From Blastocladiella emersonii ATCC 22665 (lineage: Eukaryota > Blastocladiomycota > Blastocladiomycetes > Blastocladiales > Blastocladiaceae): a DNA stretch of 64,000 nucleotides. The notes beneath the pieces are model-generated. The model was not told where the DNA came from and made no database searches. It saw only the letters and a program-made list of their open reading frames with translations. Numbering within the stretch: position 1 is the stretch's first letter; each line of letters opens with the position of its first letter. A program made the position numbers and the translations under genes. Shown in pieces: positions 48,270 through 57,321 of the stretch. The stretch is from NCBI GenBank assembly GCA_025594325.1, contig JANHCV010000016.1:310001-374000 (forward strand), read 5' to 3'.

Positions 48270-49220
48270 TTAAGCGAGCATCGCGACCATAGCCGCAACA
48301 ACGACAGCAACGACGCCCGAGCCGGCGTTGAGCCCGTTAGCCGCCGACTTGCCAGCGTTGGCGGGCCCGCTGCCGGTAGTGCCCGAGGCGGTCGAAGCGT
48401 TGGGGGCGATCATCTGGACGGCGAGCGTGAGCTGCTGCTTCTCGGCGGCGGCAACCCAGTCGGCGCCGCACTTGGCGGCGAGGTTGGTGGCGTTGGCGGC
48501 GGGGTTGGGGCGCGACGAGAGCGCGGTGAGGGCGTCCGAGGACCCGAGCGACTTGGTCAGCTTGTACTGCTTGGCCGTGCAGTCGGTGCAGACGAGGTCC
48601 TTGGGCCAGTTGGCCGTCGACGAGGCGCCGGCCGCGGCGGCCGTGGCGTTAGCGCCCGCGCCCATGGCGGCGCCCGTGGTGGCGTTGGCCATGACGGGGG
48701 TGATGGCCTCGGCGGCCTTGGCCTGGTCGACGATGCAGTAGCCCGACGGCGACTTGATGCAGTAGAGGTTGATCTGGTAGAAGGCGCCGACGGCGACCGT
48801 CGAGAACATGGAGTTGGACTGGCACTCGGGCTGGGCCGAGATAGCCTTGAGCGCGTTCTGCGCCTTGGTCGTGCACGCCGACGAGCACAGCTTGGTGACC
48901 TGGGGCTCGAGGTCCTTGGCGGCGACCGCCTTGCCCGTCACGAGCTTGGTGAGCTCGCAGTCCGTGTCGGCGAGCAGCGGCGTCACCACGTCGTCGTACA
49001 GCTTCTTGCACGTCGGCGTCAGCGTCGCGCCGCCGAACAGGTCCGAGATGGCGCCGATGGCCGGCGTGCCCGTCGCGCTCGCGCCGGGCGCGGCAGCGGT
49101 GCCCGTGGCCGTGGCGGCGGGGGCGGCGGGGGCGGCGGCCTGCGGGAGCGCCGTCGACGACTGCGCGGCGAGGACGGCGACGAGGGCCGCGAGGAGGAGC
49201 GAGCGGACGGAGGCCGTCAT
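48270..49220 (-). CDS. Secreted Cys-rich protein with likely GPI anchor
   Basis: A 316-residue single-exon surface protein. Residues 1-24 form a signal peptide (SVRSLLLAALVAVLAAQSSTA). An Ala/Thr/Pro linker is followed by a region of about 200 residues with ten cysteines, including KLCSSACTTKAQ, LYCIKSPSGYCIVDQ and LVCTDCTAKQY. The end is a small-residue stretch and a hydrophobic tail (SGVVAVVVAAMVAMLA), as expected for GPI attachment. Several NAT/NAS sequons are present. Ten cysteines suggest five disulfides. I do not recognise the family; similar secreted proteins are common on zoosporic fungi. The function could be cell-wall or adhesion related, which is inference. Confidence 0.75.
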   Translation of the reverse strand: MTASVRSLLLAALVAVLAAQSSTALPQAAAPAAPAATATGTAAAPGASATGTPAIGAISDLFGGATLTPTCKKLYDDVVTPLLADTDCELTKLVTGKAVAAKDLEPQVTKLCSSACTTKAQNALKAISAQPECQSNSMFSTVAVGAFYQINLYCIKSPSGYCIVDQAKAAEAITPVMANATTGAAMGAGANATAAAAGASSTANWPKDLVCTDCTAKQYKLTKSLGSSDALTALSSRPNPAANATNLAAKCGADWVAAAEKQQLTLAVQMIAPNASTASGTTGSGPANAGKSAANGLNAGSGVVAVVVAAMVAMLA

Positions 49221-49569
49221 GTTGGTGCAGGTCTAGTCTAAAACGCCACTCGTCTATGGGTTGCGGAGATGCGTTTGCTTGGGGGGAGAGAGGACGAAGT
49301 GCGCCAGGTGCTCGCGAGTTTTGAGAAGCGCCCCTCTCCGCGTTCATGCAAGTACGAGGGCGGCGGCAGGCGGCGGTGGCGCCGGCGAGCGAGCCGCAGC
49401 AGCGCCGCACACGTGCGGGTGGCTGCAGGAGTATTCATGGGTGACGGACGATGACGCACAGCCAATCGGCGCGGTCCCTTGCATGCGTGGCGCAACACGA
49501 GAGTGAGGCTTGCGGACATGGCGGCTCGCTCGCTTCCCCTCCCCGCCCCGACGACGCGATGCCCACCCG
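49221..49569. other. Intergenic region downstream of the Fanzor remnant
   Basis: This is the 5' flank of the secreted-protein gene and the 3' flank of the nuclease remnant. In TnpB/Fanzor elements the guide RNA overlaps the gene's 3' side, so this is where one would be sought. I see no clear conserved hairpin or element end. Confidence 0.4.
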
Positions 49570-50490
49570 CTAGCCATACGCCTGGGATCGCGTATAGCAT
49601 CCTTGCGGGAAGACGGCCGAGGAGGTGAGCATGTTCACCGCCGCGTTGATGTCGCGGTCGACGCGGATGAGGCAGCGCGGGCACCACCACGGCTTGCAGT
49701 AGCTGGCCGAGAAGTTGAGGTAGCACTTTCCCTCGGACGCAGTAATCAGGTCGCACCACCTCGACGTGAACTCCTCGTTCGCGTAGTACAGGTACACGCC
49801 CTCGTTGCGCAGTTTGGACCCGAACTCCTTGGCCGAGACGCGGTGCTTCGAAGAGGCCTTGTTGTTGAAGTCGTACTGGCCCCCGAGGACGACGATGGAG
49901 CCGTAGCACGCCTTGGCGAGCTGCGAGTGGAGAGCCTGCTTGCGGCTCTTGGTCGTCGCGCGCTGCACGAGGGCAAACGGCTCGTGTGCTTGCCCGACAA
50001 CGCGCACTACGTTCTTGGCGAGGACCCGCGTCTTGTCGGCGGGCCCCTGCAGCGCCGCGGCCGAGAGCTCGTGGTCGCACGCCGTGATCCCGGCGGCCTC
50101 GCGCGCCTCCTTGGCCGCAGCGGCGCGCTTGATGATTAGCGTGATGTCGCCGTACGCCCGCGTCGAGATCGCGGCCACGGCAATGGCGGACGTGGGCTTC
50201 TGCTGACGCACCAGGCACAGCAACCAGCGCTACAGCTCCTTCTCGGCGGACTCGTCGCCCGTGAACTTCGCGCGCTCGCGCTCGTGCTCGATGGCTTCGA
50301 GCACGATCTGCCCCGCCTCCTTGCGGTGAGCCTCGGTGATTTGGAACAGCACGCGCTGCGCGGTCATGGCTCCCTCGCCAACCATTGCGCACTGCTCAAG
50401 TAGCGATCGCGACCGCGACCGTGATGCGGAACCTGTCGCGGCCTCGGCGATGGCCGTCGTGGTGGAGAGCACGTATTTACTCGTGTACAC
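49570..50490 (-). pseudogene. Fanzor/TnpB-like RNA-guided nuclease remnant (C-terminal RuvC and zinc-ribbon part)
   Basis: Two segments in the same frame (50230-50490 and 49570-50229) are separated by an in-frame TAG at 50230-50232. The second segment carries the C-terminal landmarks of TnpB and eukaryotic Fanzor proteins. The RuvC-II glutamate context is ANEEFTSRWC, and WCPRCLIRVDRDINAAVNM combines the second zinc knuckle with the RuvC-III aspartate motif. VVLGGQYDFNNKASSKHRVS matches the strand before RuvC-II. The first zinc knuckle is broken: only one Cys remains in SRWCDLI. No RuvC-I aspartate or N-terminal recognition lobe is present, and SHMT starts 43 bases upstream, so the 5' part is lost. 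No ATG begins the first segment (the first is at 50385). An intron over the TAG cannot be excluded. I read it as a dead insertion. Confidence 0.65.
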
Positions 50491-50492
50491 GA
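50481..50492. repeat. Perfect 12-bp palindrome between SHMT and the nuclease remnant
   Basis: TCGTGTACACGA lies in an A/T-rich spacer at the truncated 5' edge of the Fanzor-like remnant. It could mark an element or target boundary, or be a regulatory site for SHMT 3' processing; neither is shown. Confidence 0.4.
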
Positions 50493-50532
50493 ACTAATCA
50501 ATAATTATAATCGGCGGGAATAAAGGGCGAAC

Positions 50533-52030
50533 TTAGTGCTCGCGGAACTTGATCGCGTCGGGGTTGAACCCGGGCATCGGGAACGACTGCGCGAACGCCT
50601 CGACCTCGGCCTTGAGGGCCTTGACGGCGGCGGCCTGGGCGCCGCGCTCGACGGCGGCCGTGAACTCCTTCATCATCTTGGACCCGGCCTCGTCCTGGAT
50701 CGCGAGGGCGATCTGGACGGCGCGGTGGAGGAAGTCGGCGACCTGGACAAAGTCTGCCTCCTTGAACGAGCGCGAGGTCAGGGCCGGGGTACCGACACGC
50801 ACGCCGCCGGGGGACAGCGCCGAGGTATCGCCGTGGACCGCGTTCTTGTTGAGCGTGATGGCGAGCTGGTCGCACACCTTCTCGAGCTTGGACCCCGTGA
50901 GCTTGACGGGGCGCAGGTCCCACAGCACCAGGTGGTTGTCGGTGCCGTCCGTGACCACCTTGTACCCGAGCTCCTTGAGGCGGTCGGCGAGCGCCGTCGC
51001 GTTGCGGCGGACCTGCTGCGCGTACGCCTTCCACTGCGGCGACGCCACCTGCTTGAGCGCGACCGCGACCGCGGCAATCGTGTTGTTGTGCGGGCCGCCC
51101 TGGTTGGACGGGAACACGGCCTGGTTGACGCGGGCCTCGAGGTCCGTGGGCTTGGACCCGTCGACCGACACCTTGCGGAAGAAGATGAGGCCGGCGCGCG
51201 GGCCGCGCAGCGTCTTGTGAGTGGTGGTGGTGACAATGTCCGACAGCTCGAAGGGGTTGTTCTGCTCCTGCGCGGCCACGAGCCCCGAGATGTGGGCAAT
51301 GTCCGACATGAGGAAGGCGCCGTGCTGGTCGGCGATCTTGCGCAGGCGCGCGTAGTCCCAGTCGCGCGCGTACGCCGAGGCGCCGCAGATGACAAGCTTG
51401 GGGCGGAACAGGGCCGCGTTCTGCTCGAGGCGGTCGTAGTCGACGAGTCCCGTGGCCATGTCGACCTGGTACGGCATCGACTCGAAGTAGATGGCTGACG
51501 ACGAGATCTTCTTCTTGGCCGTCTGGTACCCGTGCGTCAGGTGGCCGCCCGAGGGCAGGTCGAGCCCCATGATGCGGTCGTGCGGCGCGAGCATGGCCGT
51601 GAGCGCCGAGAAGTTGGCCGTGGACCCAGAGTACGACTGCACGTTGACGCCCCACTTGGCCGGGTCGAGCCCGAAGGCCGCGAGCGCGCGCTGCTGGCAC
51701 AGCGTCTCGACCTGGTCGACGATGGCGTTGCCGCCGTAGTACCGCGCGCCGGGCAGGCCCTCCGAGTACTTGTTGGTCAGCGCCGACCCGTTGGCCTCCA
51801 TGACGGCCTGCGACGTGAAGTTCTCGGACGCGATGAGCTCCAGCCCAGAGTACTGGCGGTACTTTTCCAGCTCAATCAGCTTGTACATCTCGGGGTCCTC
51901 GACCTCGAGCGACGTGTTCATGCACACGTTCTACACGTGCAAGTCGAGTGAGCGGGGCTGCTCGGCCACGGTCGTCGCGGGCGAGCGAGCGAGCGCAACG
52001 CACCCAGGGATCGACGGGCTTGGGCGACAT
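50533..52030 (-). CDS. SHM2: Serine hydroxymethyltransferase, cytosolic
   Basis: A PLP enzyme that converts serine and tetrahydrofolate to glycine and methylene-THF. Two exons give 474 residues: exon 1 (52004-52030) encodes MSPKPVDPW, and exon 2 (50533-51930) starts [19 protein letters not shown]. The intron (51931-52003) has donor gtgcgt and acceptor gtag. Family motifs are complete: [14 protein letters not shown] near the start, [22 protein letters not shown], and the PLP lysine in [15 protein letters not shown]. The C-terminal domain runs to the normal end. There is no presequence, so a cytosolic location is inferred, and the symbol follows the yeast cytosolic enzyme. Confidence 0.96.
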
Positions 52031-52475
52031 GGTGATAGTGATGGGCTGGATGACGATGCGTAGCAAACAGGGCGAACGATGGTGCAGACCAAGTCGGAGA
52101 GGGAGCGGGACGGGGCACCAGCTTATATACGGGAGCCCCGAGGCCGAAGCGAGCGAAGCGAACGATCACGGCACGGGCGCGTCGGCGGATGCGCCCGCTC
52201 GGGCCGGCGACCGACGTGTCTCGCACCCGCTATCGCGTCGGGAGATCCCGGCGACGCGGCCCGCGCCGGCGAGCGCGTGTGGCTGCGAGCACGCCACGGG
52301 CGAGATGCCACGTGCGCGCCCGGTGGCGCGGCGCGATCCGGCGCGTCGGGTATTCCCCTCGGCGCGGCTTGCCGTCGCGCCTTGCCCGCACCAGTTTCCG
52401 CCTTTTTCACCTCGCTCTTCGCTGCTCTGCAAAAAAATACATGCGTACACATTTATCGCTCAATCGGACACGCGG
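52031..52475. promoter_or_regulatory. SHMT promoter region with CGAGACAC and E-box
   Basis: This 445-base 5' flank contains GTGTCTCGC (52216-52224, CGAGACAC-type on the minus strand) and CACGTG (52309-52314). The spacing of about 85 bases is larger than in the other composites. The adjacent gene's 3' end lies at 52476. Confidence 0.4.
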
Positions 52476-53471
52476 CTACATGACGGCGCACTTGTCGGAC
52501 CCGGACGCCGCCGCGGGTCCGCCCGCGCCGCCTGCGCCTGCGCCTGCTGCTGGTGGTGGTGCGGCGTCGGCGGACGACGGGTCGACGGGTGCGCTCGGGA
52601 GCCCGGCGAGCTTGCCCTTGCCCTTGCGCTTGTACGAGTCGAGGAAGTGGATCTGCTTCATGTTGAGGGCGCCGCGCCGCCGCGACCGGATGAACTCGAC
52701 GGCCTCGAGCGCGGGCATGCCGGCCTCGATGAGCGCGATGGCGACGAGGACGGGCGCTCTACACGGGTTTGAGGGATGTGAGTGAATGAGCCCGACCACG
52801 GCACCGAGAGTGCAAAAGACGTACCGTCCGAGCCCCGCGACACAGTGCACCGCGATCGCCCCACCGGCCGCAACCCCCGCGACCGACCCGGCCTTGCCGG
52901 GGACAAACTTGGCAGCGACGATCTGGAGCCAGTGCGCGATAATCGCAGCGGGCGGCGGGTCGCCGTCCTTGAAGTTGAGCTCGTGCAGGCCCAACCCGTG
53001 GGCGGCGAGGGCGGCGGCCGAGTAGGTGGGCTCGCACGCGCGCACCACGTCCGTGACGCCGTGCCGCTGCATCTCGCGCACGTAGTGGGCCAGGTTGGTG
53101 TCGGAAGGCGCATCGTGGACCACGAACCGCAGCGCCTTGTACTCGATCTGCGTCATGGGCTTGAACAGGCCCGTGCCGCGCGTCACGCCGCCGGTTCCAC
53201 TAGGTGCGGCGCCGGGTGTTGGCGTCGACGCGAGGGGCAGCCCGCCAAGCGGCGTGGCGGACCGCGACCGCGAGTCGGTGCTCCCGCCCGACGCGAGGTG
53301 AGGGCGCATGGTGGTGGCCGGCGGCCCGCTCGCCGTCGAGGGGGCGGGCGACGCGGTGCCCGCGCCGCTGTCGCGCAGCGTGCCGCGCGAACCCGTCCGC
53401 GGGATTGCGTCGCCCGTGCCGCGGAGGTTGCCCAGGCTGCCGGCGGGGCGGACGTGGACCTCGTTCGACAT
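52476..53471 (-). CDS. PRL (PTP4A)-type prenylated protein phosphatase
   Basis: A dual-specificity phosphatase of 309 residues in two exons (52825-53471, 52476-52758). The P-loop is HCVAGLGRAPVLVAIALIEAGM; the Ala after the catalytic Arg is the PRL hallmark. The acid loop reads FKDGDPPP. The C-terminus is CAVM, a CaaX box predicting farnesylation and membrane binding. PRLs also bind CNNM magnesium transporters. The 66-nt intron (52759-52824, donor gtacgt, acceptor gtag) splits the catalytic Arg codon. It has no stop and is a multiple of three, so an unspliced message stays open with 22 extra residues inside the P-loop. A disordered N-terminal extension of about 105 residues is longer than in animal PRLs (about 173 residues in total). 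A Gly/Ala/Pro-rich segment precedes the CaaX box. Confidence 0.92.
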   Translation of the reverse strand: MSNEVHVRPAGSLGNLRGTGDAIPRTGSRGTLRDSGAGTASPAPSTASGPPATTMRPHLASGGSTDSRSRSATPLGGLPLASTPTPGAAPSGTGGVTRGTGLFKPMTQIEYKALRFVVHDAPSDTNLAHYVREMQRHGVTDVVRACEPTYSAAALAAHGLGLHELNFKDGDPPPAAIIAHWLQIVAAKFVPGKAGSVAGVAAGGAIAVHCVAGLGRYVFCTLGAVVGLIHSHPSNPCRAPVLVAIALIEAGMPALEAVEFIRSRRRGALNMKQIHFLDSYKRKGKGKLAGLPSAPVDPSSADAAPPPAAGAGAGGAGGPAAASGSDKCAVM

Positions 53472-54849
53472 GGCGGGCGGCGAAGGGGGGTGGGGTTTAG
53501 AGTTTGGGTGTGGAAAATAGGACGTGCGCGCTCAGCCTCTGCCGTGACCCACGCGCAGTAGATCCAGCGGCAAGAGGCGGACGGTGGTGCCAGTCAGCGT
53601 AGGGGGAGAGTGGAGAGGGTGGCGATGGCGATGCGGGGGACCCGGGAGCGCGGTGGCGGCCATGCAGCTGCCTCGACGACAAGGGGTGGCCGCGCGCGCG
53701 CTCGGTTGCGTCTTTGGGAGAGGAGAGGGATGAGAAGGTGGCCTGGAGCAGCCGGGCGACGCCGAAACGGGTGCGCCGGCCGAGGATGGCGGATGGTCGG
53801 TCGTGGACGTGGGGACGGCGGGCCAGCACGTTGGGCGGCGGCGTGGTCGTCAGCGGTCGGGTTCGCGATGCATGTGGTGTCGCCGGCGTAGTGCACCGAG
53901 TCGAGCGGCGCGCCGGGGTATCATGGCGCAGATCAGGAGGGATGCGAGACGCCGCACCAAACGAGACGCGTCGTCGCGCCGCCATCCGTCGCGTCAGCTG
54001 ACCGCGCTCTTTGCTGCGAGCGAGCGAGCGAGCGTCCCCCCGCCGCCTCGTCTTGCCGACCCGACCCCGCTCCCCTATCTCTCGCTCCTCGGCACGTCGC
54101 GAGCGCCGCTCCGGCGGACCTGATGCATCAAGCTGCGGCAGCGGACAGGCCGAACTCGTACACGTCGTGCGCGGCCCGCGGGAAACTGATGCATCTTGTT
54201 GCGCTGCGACTTCATGTAATGGCCCACCGCACTGTGAGCAGTTTGCGGCCCTTGGACGTTCCTGGTTGCCAATCACTGTCCTCGTCAAGTACGCGCTTCC
54301 CTTCTTGCCCCGTCTCGGCGCGCAGCTGACTGACTCGTCCCCAAGCTACTACGTCAGAAACGAGCTGCGGGGGCCAACAGCGAGTCGGGCGATGCTGATG
54401 TGGGTACGTATCTGCCCGCTTGGTCCCACAGTGTGCGTTCTAAGCTCTACAGGTGCTGACTCGGTTGATTAGGACCACGCGTGCAGCACCATCAAGTTCT
54501 CCCCGTCGGACCTCCGCGCATCTACGGCTGTCGGTCAAGCACGTCCACCTTTCTTTCTCCCCGTGCGTGCGCTGTGAAAAGAGCGCACCGCGCGCACGTG
54601 GAGGAAGTCGCCTTCGTGTACGGGTGCTGGGCTTGCGGTCGCGGTGTGTGTTCGCTGGTCTGATGGGGCGTGTGATGCGGTGCGGTGTGGTGATGTGTGC
54701 GAAGCGTGGGCGTGTATGTGGGAAGCGTGCAATGAATGATCACAGAAGACTGAACGAAGGGGATATGGGAGGGAGGGCGAAGGGGGCGGCCGCGGTTGAG
54801 GTGAGTGAGAAAAACTAGGTTTGGCGACCGACCGTCGATACCCGCCCGA
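53472..54849. other. Intergenic region with CGAGACGCG sites
   Basis: Spacer of 1.38 kb between two minus-strand genes. GCGAGACGCC (53944-53953) and ACGAGACGCGTCG (53961-53973) lie about 480 bases upstream of the PRL gene. TGATGCATC occurs at 54122-54130 and again at 54187-54195. No gene or RNA was recognised. Confidence 0.45.
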
Positions 54850-56851
54850 CTACTGGCGCGGGGCAGCGCCGGGCTGCGGCATCGCGAGCGGCTGCTGGAC
54901 GGGGGTCCCGAGGGCGGGCGGCGCCATCATCATGGGCTGAGGCATCGCGACGGGGTTGCCCTGGGCGTCCACGGGGTTGCCGTTCTGGTCGACGTAGTAG
55001 ACCATCTGCTCGGTCGTCGTAGTCGTGGTCGTCGTCATGTGCTGCTGCTGCTGGTCGTACTGCTGCTGCTGCTGCTGCTGCGCGAGCGTCGTGGTGGTCA
55101 CGGACCCGTCGGCGTTGAGCACGTACTGGTGCTGCTCCGCCGAGCCGCCCGTCGACGCCGCGACCATGTAACCCGTCGCCGGGTCGACGGCCACGGGGTT
55201 CCCGTACTGGTCGACGTACTGGACCGCGGTCGCGGCCATAGCGGGCGACGACGCCGCGATCACGGCGCCGCTCGCCGGGTCGACCTGGTACGAGTACATG
55301 GACGCGCGCGTATCGGCCGTGGTGCCGACGACGGACCCGGCCATGGTCGCGTTGCTCGCGGCGCCGACCTGCGAGTAGGCGGCGACCGAGGGCGCGAGCA
55401 GGGGCTGCGTGTCCGTGACGGCGGCGGGCGCGGGCGGCGCGACCGAGGACGCGGCGGCGGCGCCACCGGCGACGACAGCAGCGGTCGCGGCGGCCGTCGT
55501 GGCGGCACCACCGGCACCGCCGGGGCCAGTAGGGGCCGAGTTGGCAAAGTTGACGGGCGGGGCGGCGGGAGCCGAGCCACCAGCGGTGCCAGTGCCGGGG
55601 CGCGCCGTGGTGCGGCCGAACGTGCGGCCGAGCGTTGCCACGAGGCCGGCGCCGGACTTGCGGCGGGTCATGCGCAGGGAGACGAGGCCGCCAGCGACGA
55701 TGAGGAAGGCGCCGCCGCCGATGATGACGGGGACCCAGGGGAAGGTCTTCTCGTCGGTCTTGGTGACGCCGTCGGCGGTGGCGGCGGCGTTGAACTGCGA
55801 GTTGAAGTTCTTGATGACGTCGGGGCACCGCTTCTTGAGGTCGGGGTCGAGGTCGGGGCACTTGTCGGCGTTGACGCAGGCGCCGAACTCGGAGTAGTAG
55901 CCGCAGTGCTTCTGGTCGGCCTCGACCATGTCGCCCGAGACGCAGGGCTCAGACGCGGCGCGGAACCGGTGCGACTTGAGCTGCTTGATGTACTCCTCGC
56001 CCTTGGCCTTGTACTCGGCGGGCCCGTTGCAGTAGGTGGTGTTGGCAAAGTCGGCGGCGACCTGGTTGGCGCGCTCGTCGAGCGTGGCGCCGCACAGGCG
56101 AAGGGTGCCGCCCGACGAGCACGGGTCCTGGCGGGCCTGGTAGAAGTCGTACATGTCGACGGCGAGCCAGTAGAGGTACCAGCGGTGGGTCGGCAGCTGG
56201 CACCCGGCCTGGCGCAGGTTGAAGTACTTGAACTCGTCGCCGAGCAGCGAGTAGGGCTTGCCGCCAAAGAAGTCGAGGAAGTAGGACGCGTTGACCAGGT
56301 CCTTGGGGAACTGCTTCTCGACCTTGGTGTACTTGTCGGCGAAGCGGTCGGCAAAGTAGGCCGACAGGTCGAGCGGGAGGTACAGGCCCTTGAACTCTGT
56401 GGTATCGCGGCCGCTGTGCGTTAGCGTTGCCCTCCCAACACACTTTTGGGGGAGTGAAGAACGCACCCTTGTACATCCACACCTTCTCGAGCAGCAGGCA
56501 CTCGCGGTTCTTGCCCTCGGGGACACAGCGGCCGTCGGCGCACGGGTCGAGCGTGGCCGTGGGCGCGGCCGACGACGACTGCTGCGACGTGGACGAGGCG
56601 GGGCGGCCCGACGACGCCGAGGCGGAGGTCGCCGACGCGCTCGTCGCGGACGCCGACGGGGTCGGGGTGGCGCCCGGCAGGCCGGGGATGTTGATGGGCG
56701 GAATCGTGAATTGCGGTGCGGGCGCGGGACTCGCCGAGGCGGGCGCGGGGCCCAGGCCGACGGCGAGCAGCGCCACCACGGCGGCCACGAGCACGAGCAG
56801 CGCGGCCGACCGGAGGCGGTGGCGGGGCGACGACGAGGCGGTCGTCGTCAT
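54850..56851 (-). CDS. Single-pass membrane protein with Cys-rich ectodomain
   Basis: A 643-residue type I membrane protein in two exons (56467-56851, 54850-56396; donor gtgcgt, CTAAC branch, acceptor cacag). Without splicing, the first frame would run on unrelatedly to 55949. A signal peptide (residues about 12-40, SAALLVLVAAVVALLAVGLG) leads to a Ser/Ala linker. The Cys-rich ectodomain spans about 95-330 (NRECLLLEKVWMYKE, YLYWLAVDMYDFYQARQDPC, KCPDLDPDLKKRCPDV). One TM follows (VPVIIGGGAFLIVAGGLVSL), then basic RMTRRK. The cytosolic tail is low complexity with polyGln, polyThr and repeated motifs (YVDQYGNPV and YVDQNGNPV). I do not recognise the family. A cell-surface sensor or adhesion role is inference. 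The ATG at 56851 starts the signal peptide. Confidence 0.8.
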
Positions 56852-57321
56852 GGTGGGGGTGTTGCGGGTAGGGGTTGGTCGAGGGGCCACTGCGAGGTAT
56901 GCGAGGCGGCGTGCGGCCAGTCTAGGTTGCTGTGGTGGTGGTTATCGAGAGGAGCGAGGGCCGATGCACACACGGGAGAGAGGAGGGAGCAGGCGATGAG
57001 GGTGGATGAAGAGGAGAGGCGGTGGCGGCGCGACCGCGCCGAAATAGGACGCGGGAAAGCCACACGACCTGCGACTTCGGTGTCGCTCGCTCACTCCTCG
57101 TGCTGCGGCCACGGCCATGTTGCGAATGAATCTGCCAACGCGGTCGTGTCCTTGTCCGTGGACGTGGTCACCGCCATCGGCCCCGAGGCCAAGGCTGCTG
57201 CGGTCGGTCGTGGCCGTGCGGTCGTGGATCACCGCTTCTCGTCACGCGTTCTCATGGAAGGCGTAGAAGGCGTGGAACGTCGTCCGTATTGATATGAATG
57301 ATTGGGGTTCCGTCGCCACTG
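56852..57321. other. Intergenic region upstream of the Cys-rich membrane protein
   Basis: A 470-base spacer holding the promoter of the gene at 54850-56851 and the 3' flank of the next gene. No recognised element or RNA. Confidence 0.4.

Noticed and set aside
54122-54195. Repeated TGATGCATC words suggesting an RNA or regulatory element
   Set aside because: Only two copies, no paired boxes or stem, and no relation to neighbouring gene starts.
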